A DNA stretch of 64,000 nt from Actinocrispum wychmicini (GTDB lineage Bacteria; Actinomycetota; Actinomycetes; Mycobacteriales; Pseudonocardiaceae): positions 62,001 to 126,000 of the forward strand of contig NZ_SLWS01000009.1 of NCBI RefSeq assembly GCF_004345645.1, written 5' to 3'. This document shows positions 40,204 to 49,425 of this stretch, in pieces (the first letter of the stretch is position 1; the number at the start of each line of letters is the position of its first letter). The position numbers were made by a program, and so were the translations under genes. Under the pieces are notes generated by a model. It saw only the letters and a program-made list of their open reading frames with translations. It was not told where the DNA came from and ran no database searches.

Positions 40204-41165
40204 CCGCCCCGACCGTCGTCCTGTCCCGGACACCCGCCGGCACCGGCGTGCTTCGAGCCGTCGTCAGCAAGGTGCTCACCGCGGTCGTGGTGTTGTTCTT
40301 CGTGGCGACCGCGGCGTTCTTCCTGGTCCGCCTGTCCGGCGACCCGGTGAAGCTGATCCTGCCGCCGGACGCGACCGCGCAGCAGGAGGCGACCCTGCGC
40401 GCGAGCCTCGGCCTGGACCGGCCATTGATCACGCAGTATCTCGACTACCTCGGTGGACTGCCGCGCCTGCACTTCGGCAATTCGCTCGTCTACGACCAGC
40501 CGGTCACCGACGTACTGCTGGCCAGGGTGCCGGCGACGGTCGAACTCGCCGTCGCGGCCATGGTGGTCGCGCTGGTGATCGCCATCCCGGCGGGCACGAT
40601 CGCGGCGTTGCGCCGGGGCCGGGCCGGGGACACCGGCGTGATGACAGGCGTCCTAATCGGACAGTCCACACCGGCCTTCTGGGTCGGGATTCTGCTCATC
40701 CTCGTGTTCGCCGTCGGCCTGCAATGGCTGCCGGCGTCCGGGTACGGCGGCTTCGCGCACCTGATCCTGCCCGCCGTCACACTGGCGGTGTACTCGGTTG
40801 CCGTGATCGCTCGACTGCTGCGTTCGTCGCTGATCGACGTGCTGGGCTCGGACTACATCCGCACAGCCAGGGCGAAAGGGCTGGGCACCGGCCGGATCGT
40901 GGTCTCGCACGCGCTGCGCAACGCCGCCCTGCCGGTGGTGACGGTGATCGGCCTCGAAGTCGGCAGCCTGCTCGGCGGGGCGATCCTGACCGAGCGGGTG
41001 TTCTCCTGGCCCGGCATCGGGCGGCTGACCGTCGACGCGATCGAGAACCGTGACTTCCCGCTCGTGCAGGGTGCGGTGCTGCTTTTCGCCGCCACGTTCG
41101 TCGTGGTGAACCTGCTGGTGGACCTGTCGTACACGGTGCTCGACCCGAGAGTGCGGGTGAAGTGA
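40200..41165 (+). CDS. ABC transporter permease 1 (DppB/OppB type)
   Basis: 321 residues with six membrane helices. The N-terminal FLVRLSGDPVKLI, the central GVLIGQSTPAFWVGILLIL and the coupling-helix motif YIRTARAKGLGTGRIVVSHALRNA (EAA loop) define the DppB group of type I ABC importers. ATG overlaps the binding-protein stop (ATGA). It forms the membrane channel with the product of the next gene. Confidence 0.93.
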   Translation: MTAPTVVLSRTPAGTGVLRAVVSKVLTAVVVLFFVATAAFFLVRLSGDPVKLILPPDATAQQEATLRASLGLDRPLITQYLDYLGGLPRLHFGNSLVYDQPVTDVLLARVPATVELAVAAMVVALVIAIPAGTIAALRRGRAGDTGVMTGVLIGQSTPAFWVGILLILVFAVGLQWLPASGYGGFAHLILPAVTLAVYSVAVIARLLRSSLIDVLGSDYIRTARAKGLGTGRIVVSHALRNAALPVVTVIGLEVGSLLGGAILTERVFSWPGIGRLTVDAIENRDFPLVQGAVLLFAATFVVVNLLVDLSYTVLDPRVRVK

Positions 41166-42007
41166 TGACCAAATCCGTGCTGCGCAACAAACTCGCGGTC
41201 GTGGCCATCGCGGTTCTGGCGCTGATGGTGCTGGTCGCCGTGTTCGCGCCACTGCTCGCGCCGTACAACCCGAACGCCCAGGACCTGCTGACGCGCTTGC
41301 GGCCGCCTGCGTGGGAGTCCGGTGGCGACAGCGGCCACTTGCTCGGCACCGACCAGCTCGGCCGGGACACCCTGTCCCGGTTGATCTACGGCTCCCGGAT
41401 CTCGCTGCTCGTCGGCGCCAGCGCGGCGGTGCTGGCGGGTGTGGTGGGCGCGGTGATCGGGCTGGTGGCCGGGTTCCTCGGCGGCTGGTACGACCGGATC
41501 CTGATGCGGCTGGCCGACATCCAGCTGGCGTTCCCGTCCTTCCTGCTGGCCCTGGCGATCGTCGGGTTCCTCGGTTCGGGACTGTGGCTGGTGATCCTGG
41601 TGTTGGGCTTCACCGGCTGGGTGTCGTACGCCCGGGTCGTGCGGTCCGAGGTGTTGTCGTTGCGTACCAGGGAGTTCGTCACCGAGGCTCGGGCCATCGG
41701 GGTACGGGACATGACGATCATGCGCAGGCACCTGCTGCCCAACGTGATGGCGCCGCTGGCCACGATCGGCACACTGCACGTGGCCGCCGCGATCGTGGCC
41801 GAGGCGTCGCTGAGCTACCTGGGCATCGGCGTGCCGAAGCAGACCGTGACGTGGGGCGCGATGCTCAGCGACGGCCAACTCTACCTCGGCACGTCGTGGT
41901 GGATCGCGGTCTTTCCCGGGCTGGCGTTGACGATCACCGCGCTGGCCGTCAACATCACCGGCGACGTCCTGCGGGACGTCGCGGACCCGAAGGCGTACCG
42001 GTCATGA
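41162..42007 (+). CDS. ABC transporter permease 2 (DppC/OppC type)
   Basis: 281 residues. LAPYNPNAQD and HLLGTDQLGRDTLSRLIYGSR are the periplasmic signature of DppC/OppC proteins, and FVTEARAIGVRDMTIMRRHL is the EAA loop that contacts the ATPases. Six membrane helices. GTG at 41162 (followed by ATG at 41165) overlaps the previous stop, so the genes are coupled. Confidence 0.93.
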   Translation: MMTKSVLRNKLAVVAIAVLALMVLVAVFAPLLAPYNPNAQDLLTRLRPPAWESGGDSGHLLGTDQLGRDTLSRLIYGSRISLLVGASAAVLAGVVGAVIGLVAGFLGGWYDRILMRLADIQLAFPSFLLALAIVGFLGSGLWLVILVLGFTGWVSYARVVRSEVLSLRTREFVTEARAIGVRDMTIMRRHLLPNVMAPLATIGTLHVAAAIVAEASLSYLGIGVPKQTVTWGAMLSDGQLYLGTSWWIAVFPGLALTITALAVNITGDVLRDVADPKAYRS

Positions 42008-42788
42008 GCGCACTGCTGGAAATCGAGGACCTGCGCGTCGAGTTCCGGTTGAACACCGGGACGGTCACCGCTGTGGACGGCGTGAGCCTGCACGTCGAGG
42101 CGGGCGAAACCCTTGCCGTGGTGGGTGAATCAGGCAGCGGGAAGACCGCGACCGCGTTGTCCGTGCTGCGGCTCAACCCGGTCCCGCCGTGCGTGTATCC
42201 CGGCGGACGGATCCTGCTCGACGGACGGGACCTGCTGCGAATGTCCGAAAAGGACCTTAGGCGGGTGCGCGGCGACGACATCGCGATGATCTTCCAGGAC
42301 CCGATGACGAGCCTGAACCCGCTCAAACGCGTGGGCGCGCAGATCGCCGAGGTCGTCCGGGGCGCCTCGCGCGCGGAGGCACGGGCCGCGGTCATACCCG
42401 CCCTACGGGAGGCCGGGATCAACGATGCCGAGCGGCGGGCCGGGTACTACCCGCACCAACTCTCCGGCGGCCTGCGCCAGCGGGTGATGATCGCGATGGC
42501 GCTCGTCGGCCGGCCGCAGGTGCTCATCGCGGACGAGCCGACGACCGCGCTCGACGTGACCGTGCAGGCGCAGATCCTCAACCTGTTGGCGGAGCTTCGG
42601 CAACGGCACGGCATGGCAGTCGTGCTCATCACGCACGACCTGGGCGTCGTCGCCGAAGTGGCCGACCGGGTGGTCGTAGTGCGGCACGGCCAGGTCGTGG
42701 AGAGCGGCGACGTGCTGTCCGTGTTCGAGCAGCCGGCAAAGGACTACACCCGGGAACTCCTGCGGGCGACGCCCCGATTGGAGCGCGC

Positions 42789-42792
<4 letters not shown>
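42004..42792 (+). CDS. ABC transporter ATP-binding protein 1 (OppD/DppD type)
   Basis: 262 residues: Walker A GESGSGKTATALS, Q-loop MIFQDPMTSLNP, signature LSGGLRQRVMIAMAL, Walker B VLIADEPTTALD and switch ITHDLG are all intact. It ends soon after the core, so it lacks the C-terminal cysteine-rich extension present in many OppD proteins. It powers import together with the next gene's product. Confidence 0.93.
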
Positions 42793-43589
<797 letters not shown>

Positions 43590-43591
43590 TG

Positions 43592-44533
43592 TCATTGCCG
43601 GGACAGCACCAGGCCCGCTCCACCGAGCAACGCGATGTCGTCGACCGGGTTGTCGTTCACCAGTACCCGCGGTGGTTCGGCGCCCGACGGGGAATCCGCC
43701 CGCAGCCGCTCCTCGATCCGGGTCCGGAACCGTTCCCCCGCCGCCTCGCCGTGCAACACGAACAGCCCGGGGGCGAACAACTGTTGGATGTTGACCAAGC
43801 CGAGCGCGATGTTGCCGGCATAGTCGTCCAGCAGTTCGCCGTCCATGATGTCACCGTCCATTTCGGTCAGTCCGCGCCGCCGCGCCTCGGCCCGCAGCCA
43901 CGCCGTGGTCGCGATCGTCTTCCAGCAGCCAAGGGCCCCGCACGTGCACACCTCGCCGCCGGCGCTGACCTTCATGTGCGCGCCGCTCCGGCCACCGGGC
44001 GGGGCAAGCACGCGTCCGTCGTGCAGGATGCCGACGCCCAGCACCTCGCCGGTCGACACCGAGGCGAACGTGCTGCGGCCCTGTCCCGGACCGAACCAAC
44101 GGTCGCCCAGGACCTGCAGGCGGGCGCGATGCTCCACGTGCACTGGGGCATGGACGAGCCCGGCGAGTGTGTCGGCGAGCGGATAGCCGCGCAGCGCCGG
44201 CACTTCGTTGACTTCGACCACGACACCCACGTCCGCGTCGACGATGCCCACGGCAGCGACCCCGACCCCGACCGGACCGGCGTCGCGCCATCCTTGGGTG
44301 ACCTCCGTGAGCGCCGCGTCGATCCCGGTACGGTCCTGGGCGGTCGGGTCGAAGACCGATTCGGCCCGGCGCAGGACCGTGCCGGACAGATCCAGCAGCG
44401 CGGCCCGCACCCTGCCTGGCAGCAGCTCGACCGCAGCGAGCACCGGCGCGAGGGTGACCGGCTCAGGAACCAGCCGCAGCGCCGGTCGGTGCTGATGCTC
44501 GACCCTGCAAGCAGGTCTTCGTCGGCCATTCAT
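43592..44533 (-). CDS. Degenerate ROK-family protein without HTH
   Basis: About 313 residues. A ROK fold is recognisable from GRSTFASVSTGEVLGVGIL, the cysteine cluster EVCTCGALGCWKT and the C-terminal NIQQLFAPGLFVLHGE. However, several functional positions are altered: the cysteine cluster lacks the following Glu (usually GCxExxxS), the N-terminal phosphate loop DiGGTk is not visible, and the END catalytic segment reads VEHRARLQV, so the base Asp is lost. There is no N-terminal helix-turn-helix. It is probably neither a sugar kinase nor a classical NagC-type repressor, but a ligand-sensing relative. It is divergent from the creatininase gene and converges with the ABC operon. Confidence 0.65.
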   Translation of the reverse strand: MNGRRRPACRVEHQHRPALRLVPEPVTLAPVLAAVELLPGRVRAALLDLSGTVLRRAESVFDPTAQDRTGIDAALTEVTQGWRDAGPVGVGVAAVGIVDADVGVVVEVNEVPALRGYPLADTLAGLVHAPVHVEHRARLQVLGDRWFGPGQGRSTFASVSTGEVLGVGILHDGRVLAPPGGRSGAHMKVSAGGEVCTCGALGCWKTIATTAWLRAEARRRGLTEMDGDIMDGELLDDYAGNIALGLVNIQQLFAPGLFVLHGEAAGERFRTRIEERLRADSPSGAEPPRVLVNDNPVDDIALLGGAGLVLSRQ

Positions 44534-44561
44534 GGAAACACGATGCCACAAGGGAGAGCCC

Positions 44562-45308
44562 GTGCGCGATCTTGCCACGATGACCTGGCGTGCGGTGCGT
44601 GCGGCCGGCGCGACGGAAATCGCCCTGCTGCCGATCGGCTCGCAGGAACAACACGCCGGGCACCTGCCGATGGGCACCGACACCCTGCTCGCCGAGACCG
44701 TCACCGACGCGGCGCTGCGGCGGCTGGACGGGAACCCGTCGGTCGTCCGGCTGCCGTGCCTGCCGTTCGGCCACAGCCCGCACCACCTGTTCGCCGCCGC
44801 GGTGTCGTTGTCGGCCGAAACGTTGCTCGCGGTGCTCACGGACGTGCTCGACTCGTTGACACAGAGCGGTTTCCGGCGAGTTCTGATCGTCAACGGGCAT
44901 GGTGGCAACGACGAGGTCATGCGGCTGGCCGTCAAGCGGTTCGCCCTGCGCGCCGACGTCGCGCTGGCGGCGTGCTCGTACTGGTCGCTCACTCCCCCGG
45001 AGCCCGGCGTACCGGGGCACGCGGGCTGGTTCGAGACGTCGCTGATGCTCGCCGCCCATCCCGAGTTGGTCGGCTCACCGACGCCACGCCCGCCGGTGAT
45101 CCCGCTGTTCGACCGGCCGCCACACCTCGGGCTGACCGTCGAACGGCACGGCGAGTGGGCCAGAGCCGGCGGCGGCACCGACGACCCGACGGACGCGTCG
45201 GCCGAAACCGGGCAACGGCTGCTGGAGGCGCGGATCGACGGCCTGGTCGCCGCGATCCGCGCGTTCGACGAGGCGACCCGCGAGAGCCACGGCAAGGGAG
45301 AACGATGA
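44562..45308 (+). CDS. Creatininase-family amidohydrolase
   Basis: 248 residues with the metal-binding signatures of the creatininase family: LPIGSQEQHAGHLPMGTD (Glu/His/Asp ligands), VLIVNGHGGN and GHAGWFETSL. Members hydrolyse cyclic amides or imides (creatinine, mycofactocin precursor, formamides). GTG at 44562 has GGGAG upstream; the frame extends to 44532, where it would touch the divergent ROK gene. The next gene overlaps by ATGA. With an importer for peptide-like compounds and a serine hydrolase alongside, opening of an imported cyclic amide is a reasonable inference. Confidence 0.87.
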   Translation: MRDLATMTWRAVRAAGATEIALLPIGSQEQHAGHLPMGTDTLLAETVTDAALRRLDGNPSVVRLPCLPFGHSPHHLFAAAVSLSAETLLAVLTDVLDSLTQSGFRRVLIVNGHGGNDEVMRLAVKRFALRADVALAACSYWSLTPPEPGVPGHAGWFETSLMLAAHPELVGSPTPRPPVIPLFDRPPHLGLTVERHGEWARAGGGTDDPTDASAETGQRLLEARIDGLVAAIRAFDEATRESHGKGER

Positions 45309-46414
45309 AGATCGCCGACGTCCAGGTGTGGGTGGTGAACGTGCCGTTGACCAACCCGTTCACCAGCTCGTTCGAGACGAAGACCGGGGAAACCCGCACA
45401 GTCGTCCGGCTGCGTACCGACGACGGCGCCGAGGGCTGGGGCGAGACCATGTGGGGCCGTCCGGTCGCCGAACTCGCCCGGCGCCTGGCCATGGAGCTGG
45501 TCGGGACCAGCCCGTTCGCGCTGGAGACGTTCCACCGCAAGCATCACATGGTCCCGTTCTTCCACGGCTACCTCGGGTACGCCGCCCTCGCCGGACTGGA
45601 CGTGGCGTGCTGGGACCTGATGGGCAGGATCACCGGGCAGCCGGTGACCAACCTGCTCGGCGGCCGAATCCGGGACGAGGTGCCGATCACCGCCCTGATC
45701 ACCCGCGCCGACGCGCCCGACGCCCGGGGGCTGGCCGAGTACGCGGCGAAAGTGGTCGCGGACGGCGGTTTCACCGCGGTCAAGCTCAAGGGCACCACGG
45801 ACGTCCGCGGCGACGTCGAGATCCTGCGGGAGATCCGAACCGCGCTGCCGGACGTCGAGCTGCGTGTCGATCCGAACGCGGCCTGGTCCGTACCCGACTC
45901 GATCCGGGCCGGGCTGGCGCTGGAAGAGTTGGACCTGGAGTACCTGGAGGACCCGTGCGCGGGCATCGAGGGGATGAGCCAGGTGCGGGCAAAGGTACGG
46001 ATACCGTTGTGCACCAACATGTGTGTGGTCCGGTTCGAGGACTTCGCGCCCGCCGTCCGGCTCGGCGCGGTCGACGTCGTGCACGGGGACGTCTACAAGT
46101 GGGGCGGTATCGCGGCGACCAAGGCCCTCGCGGCGCACTGCGAGACGTTCGGGCTCGGGATGAACCTGCACAGCGGCGGCGAACTCGGCATCGCCACCGC
46201 CGCGCACCTGGCCGTGGTCGCGAGCACCCCGGTGTTGTCCCGCGCCATCGACAGCATGTACTACCTGCACGGCGACGACATCACCGATCCACTGCCCCTC
46301 GTTGGCGGCCGGCTCCGCGTCCCCACTGGGCCGGGCCTGGGTGTCACCGTGAACGAGGACAAACTCGCCCACTACGCGGCGGTCAACGCCCGCGACGGCG
46401 ACCTCACCGGCTGA
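45305..46414 (+). CDS. Mandelate racemase/muconate lactonizing enzyme family protein (enolase superfamily)
   Basis: 369 residues. A capping domain is followed by a TIM barrel with AVKLKGTTD (Lys-x-Lys acid/base pair), RVDPNAAW (metal Asp), EYLEDPC (metal Glu), HGDVYKWGG (third metal Asp) and MNLHSGGE at the end of the barrel. This arrangement abstracts a proton alpha to a carboxylate, as in sugar-acid dehydratases, racemases and cycloisomerases. The second acid/base residue at HSGGE resembles dipeptide epimerase and glucarate-like members only partly, so reaction type is open. Coupled to the creatininase gene by ATGA; its last 11 bp overlap the convergent hydrolase gene. Confidence 0.88.
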   Translation: MKIADVQVWVVNVPLTNPFTSSFETKTGETRTVVRLRTDDGAEGWGETMWGRPVAELARRLAMELVGTSPFALETFHRKHHMVPFFHGYLGYAALAGLDVACWDLMGRITGQPVTNLLGGRIRDEVPITALITRADAPDARGLAEYAAKVVADGGFTAVKLKGTTDVRGDVEILREIRTALPDVELRVDPNAAWSVPDSIRAGLALEELDLEYLEDPCAGIEGMSQVRAKVRIPLCTNMCVVRFEDFAPAVRLGAVDVVHGDVYKWGGIAATKALAAHCETFGLGMNLHSGGELGIATAAHLAVVASTPVLSRAIDSMYYLHGDDITDPLPLVGGRLRVPTGPGLGVTVNEDKLAHYAAVNARDGDLTG

Positions 46415-47240
46415 AGAACTCGGCGAGCAGCGTGCCGACTGTGTCAGGGTCCTCCTCTTGGAGGAAGTGGCCGCAGTCGGGCAAACCGGTGATCTGGGCG
46501 GCGGGCAGGTCGCGCTGGAGCCGGGCGAACGTTTCGGCCACGTCGGGCAGCACCCGGTCCCGTTCGCCGTAGACGACGCGAACCGGCACGTCCAGCGACG
46601 GCAGCTGGGCAGCGATCTCGACGAAGCCCGCCGGCGCCAGGCCGATGCCCGCACGGGCCAGCGCGAGCCGTGCGTCCTGGGACTCGAAGGGAGCCACCAC
46701 TTCGGCGAGGACACCGTCCGGCAGGTTGGCCTGGTCGGCGACACCCTGACGCATGATCTCGCTCAGGCCCTCCGGGCTGGTGGCCTTCTCCCGGGAGTCG
46801 GGCCGGCGGAGCATGGTCACGAACTCGACGACCGCCGGCGAGAACTCGGGATACAGCAACGTGTTCAGCAGCGCGATGCCCCTTGCCCGGCCGGGCCGGG
46901 TGAGCGCCCAGTGCGTGGCGATCGGGCCGCCGAGGTCGTGCCCGGCGACCGCCACCTGGTCGATTCCCAGGTGGTCAAGAAACGCGTCGATCGCGCGCTC
47001 GAAGTCCGCGAAGTCGTAGCGGCCGTCGACGGGTTTGTCGGACGCGCCGAACCCCGGCAGGTCGAGCGCGAGCACCCGGTGGGTGCGGGCGATCGGCGGC
47101 ATCACGCGTCGCCACAGGAAGGACGAGGTCGGCCAGCCGTGCAGCAGCAGCACGGGGTGGCCCGAGCCGAGTTCGCGGTAGCCGAGCGTGCGGCCGTCGA
47201 CCTCGATCGTCTGGACGGCGGGTGTCCTCTTGTCGCTCAT
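46404..47240 (-). CDS. Alpha/beta hydrolase (haloalkane dehalogenase/epoxide hydrolase-like)
   Basis: 278 residues. LLLHGWPTSSFLWR is the oxyanion region, AVAGHDLGGPIATH holds the nucleophile (Asp rather than Ser, the pattern of dehalogenases and epoxide hydrolases), VVYGERDRVLPD the acid-residue zone and DCGHFLQEEDP the catalytic His. No signal peptide. ATG at 47240 has GGGGAG nine bases upstream; the ATG at 47249 has no room for a ribosome site. It is divergent from a TetR regulator, with two operator copies between them, indicating induction by a lipophilic or halogenated ligand. Confidence 0.88.
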   Translation of the reverse strand: MSDKRTPAVQTIEVDGRTLGYRELGSGHPVLLLHGWPTSSFLWRRVMPPIARTHRVLALDLPGFGASDKPVDGRYDFADFERAIDAFLDHLGIDQVAVAGHDLGGPIATHWALTRPGRARGIALLNTLLYPEFSPAVVEFVTMLRRPDSREKATSPEGLSEIMRQGVADQANLPDGVLAEVVAPFESQDARLALARAGIGLAPAGFVEIAAQLPSLDVPVRVVYGERDRVLPDVAETFARLQRDLPAAQITGLPDCGHFLQEEDPDTVGTLLAEFFSR

Positions 47241-47263
47241 GTAGATCATCTCCCCAGAAACAA

Positions 47264-47308
47264 ACCGACTGTCGGTCGGTCACGCTAGCAGACCGACTGT
47301 CGGTCGGT
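47264..47308. promoter_or_regulatory. Twin 17-bp TetR operators between divergent hydrolase and tetR-type genes
   Basis: ACCGACTGTCGGTCGGT occurs at 47264-47280 and again at 47292-47308, a perfect direct repeat 28 bp apart. Each contains the dyad ACCGAC-T-GTCGGT. Their position between the divergent starts at 47240 and 47334 makes them near-certain binding sites for the TetR product at 47334. Confidence 0.85.
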
Positions 47309-47333
47309 GAACATCGCGCCCTAAACTGTCCGC

Positions 47334-47930
47334 ATGCCGGACAACCGCGTCGAGAAGGGCAAGGCGACCCGCGACACCCTCGTGCGCGTCGCCCGCGAAC
47401 TGTTCGGCGAGCGCGGGTACGAAGGCACCTCCGTGGGCGCGGTGCTGGACGCCGCCGGGGTCGCGCGCGGCGCGCTCTACCACCACTTCGCGACCAAGGA
47501 AGAGCTGTTCGACGCCGTACTCGACCGTGAGGTGGCCCAGATAGCCGACGCCGCCGCCCGTGCCGCACGCACCGCCCGCGATCCTCTCGGCGGGCTCCGC
47601 GCGGGCAGCGCGACCTGGCTACAGATCGCGCTCGATCCGGCGATCCAGCGCATCCTGCTGCTCGACGCACCGGCCGTGGTGGGTTGGAAACGCTGGCGCG
47701 AACTGGACGAAGAACACATGCTGGGCGGGCTGCGCGCGGGCATCGCGGCGCTCGCCGCTCGCGGCCGGGTCGCCGAGGCCGAGGTGACGACGCTCGCCCA
47801 CATGGTGCTCGCCGCCGTCAGCGAGGCCGCGCTGGTGATCGCACAGGCCGACAACCAGGAGGCGGCGCTGGTGGACGGCCGGGCGGCCGTCGACACCCTG
47901 CTCACCCGGCTGTTCGGCGGCACAGGTTAA
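47334..47930 (+). CDS. TetR-family transcriptional regulator
   Basis: 198 residues. The HTH is TSVGAVLDAAGVARGALYHH followed by FATKEELF, canonical for TetR proteins. The C-terminal ligand domain is helical (LLLDAPAVVGWKRWRELDEE), a form common in actinobacterial sensors of lipophilic compounds. It probably represses itself and the divergent hydrolase through the twin operators directly upstream of the gene. Confidence 0.93.
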   Translation: MPDNRVEKGKATRDTLVRVARELFGERGYEGTSVGAVLDAAGVARGALYHHFATKEELFDAVLDREVAQIADAAARAARTARDPLGGLRAGSATWLQIALDPAIQRILLLDAPAVVGWKRWRELDEEHMLGGLRAGIAALAARGRVAEAEVTTLAHMVLAAVSEAALVIAQADNQEAALVDGRAAVDTLLTRLFGGTG

Positions 47931-47976
47931 GCGGGAGTCCGCCGTCTCACACGAGGCCCGACAGCGATGACACGTG

Positions 47977-49299
47977 TCACCGGAGGAATCCTTCGTAGTT
48001 GCGTTGCATCAGCTGGCTCTCGATCTGCCGTACCGTGTCCAGGCCGACGCCGACCATGATCAGCACGGCCGTGCCGCCGAACGGGAAGTTCTGGTTCTGG
48101 CCGGAGCCGGTGACGCCGAGGAAGAAGTTCGGCAGGATCGCGACGACCCCGAGGTACAGCGAGCCGGGCAGGGTGATCCTGTTGAGGATGTGCCGCAGGT
48201 ACTCCGCGGTGGGCCGGCCGGGCCGGATGCCGGGGACGAACCCGCCGAACCGTTTCATCTCGTCCGCGCGCTCGTGCACGTTGAACGAGATCGCGACGTA
48301 GAAGTACGCGAAGAAGATGATGAGTACGAAGTAGACGGTGATGTGCACCCAGCTGGACTGGTTCACCAGGTAGCCGGACACGAACCGCTGCCACCACGAG
48401 TCGCCGGTGCCGATCAGGCGGGAGACCAGGTCGGGCAGGTACAACAGGGACGTCGCGAAGATCACCGGGATGACGCCGGCCTGGTTCACCTTCAGCGGCA
48501 GGTACGTGGCCGTGCCGCCGTACATCCGGCGGCCGATCACGCGTTTCGCGTACTGCACCGGGATGCGGCGCTGGCCCTGCTCGATGAAGACCACACTGGC
48601 GATGATCACCAGCCCGAACACACAGACCACGACGCCCACCAGGACGCCGTCCGGGCGGTTGAAGATGTTCGCGCCCTCAGCGGGAATGCGCGCGGCGATG
48701 TTCACGAACATCAGCACTGACATACCGTTGCCGATACCGCGCTCGGTGATCAGCTCGCCGAGCCACATGATGACCGCGGTGCCGGCGGTCATCGTGACGA
48801 CGATGACGGCAAGGTCGAACACGCCGTCGTGCGGGATGATCTTGTCCTGGCAGTCCTGGAACAGCTGCCCGCGGTCGGCCAGCGCGACCATGCTGGTGCC
48901 TTCGAGGATGGCCAGCCCGATGGTGAGATACCGGGTGTACTGGGTCAGCTTGCCCTGACCGGCCTGCCCCTCCTTCTTCAACTGCTCGAAGCGCGGGATG
49001 ACCACGGTGAGCAGCTGGACGATGATGCTCGCGGTGATGTACGGCATGATGCCGAGCGCGAACACCGAAAGGTGCAGGATCGCGCCCCCGCTGAGCAGGT
49101 TCAGCAAGGAGTAGATGCCCTGCGTCTCGACTTGGTCGACGCACTTCTGCACGGTCCGATAGGACACTCCGGGCGACGGCGTCAACGCGCCGATCCGGTA
49201 CACGACAATGATTCCGAAGGTGAACAGGATCTTCTTGCGCAGATCCGGTGTCGCAAGGGCCGAACGGAAGGCGCTGAGCACGTCCCACAGCTTGATCAC
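47977..49299 (-). CDS. secY: SecY protein-translocase channel, lone paralogue
   Basis: About 440 residues with ten membrane helices and the family signatures: LRKKILFTFGIIVVYRIGA, ALGIMPYITASIIVQLLTV (plug/TM2 region), GNGMSVLMFVNI, GRRMYGGTATYLPLKVNQAGV (cytoplasmic loop contacting SecA and ribosome) and DEMKRFGGFVPGIRPGRPT. Housekeeping secY sits in the spc ribosomal operon next to rplO and adk. Here the neighbours are a TetR gene and a glycosyltransferase, so this is an extra copy. Start GTG at 49299 gives the usual length; the frame extends to 49395 but crosses a terminator-like hairpin. Its substrates and partners are unknown. Confidence 0.87.
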   Translation of the reverse strand: MIKLWDVLSAFRSALATPDLRKKILFTFGIIVVYRIGALTPSPGVSYRTVQKCVDQVETQGIYSLLNLLSGGAILHLSVFALGIMPYITASIIVQLLTVVIPRFEQLKKEGQAGQGKLTQYTRYLTIGLAILEGTSMVALADRGQLFQDCQDKIIPHDGVFDLAVIVVTMTAGTAVIMWLGELITERGIGNGMSVLMFVNIAARIPAEGANIFNRPDGVLVGVVVCVFGLVIIASVVFIEQGQRRIPVQYAKRVIGRRMYGGTATYLPLKVNQAGVIPVIFATSLLYLPDLVSRLIGTGDSWWQRFVSGYLVNQSSWVHITVYFVLIIFFAYFYVAISFNVHERADEMKRFGGFVPGIRPGRPTAEYLRHILNRITLPGSLYLGVVAILPNFFLGVTGSGQNQNFPFGGTAVLIMVGVGLDTVRQIESQLMQRNYEGFLR

Positions 49300-49376
49300 C
49301 GTGCCGGCCGGCCGGTAGTCATGGATGTCACCAGTCGGCCGCGCGTTGTCACACGGTGTCGGTGACAATGTCATGG

Positions 49377-49418
49377 GCCCGGCTGGATCGTCCACAGTGG
49401 TGGCGATCCAGCCCGGGC
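49377..49418 (-). terminator. Hairpin between glycosyltransferase and secY paralogue
   Basis: GCCCGGCTGGATCG (49377-49390) pairs with CGATCCAGCCCGGGC (49404-49418) with one bulged base, a 14-bp stem around a 13-nt loop. It begins 8 bp beyond the glycosyltransferase stop on the minus strand and lacks a T-run. It argues that secY is transcribed separately from a start downstream of this element. Confidence 0.65.
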
Positions 49419-49425
49419 GTCCCCG

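Noticed and set aside
43592..46744. 1050-codon minus-strand frame
   Set aside because: Only its last part (from 44533) is a real ROK-like gene; the rest is antisense to the creatininase and enolase-superfamily genes.
47968..47979. Perfect 12-bp palindrome TGACACGTGTCA
   Set aside because: It overlaps the secY stop codon and is far from any start; no second copy or partner was noted, so it was not called as an operator.
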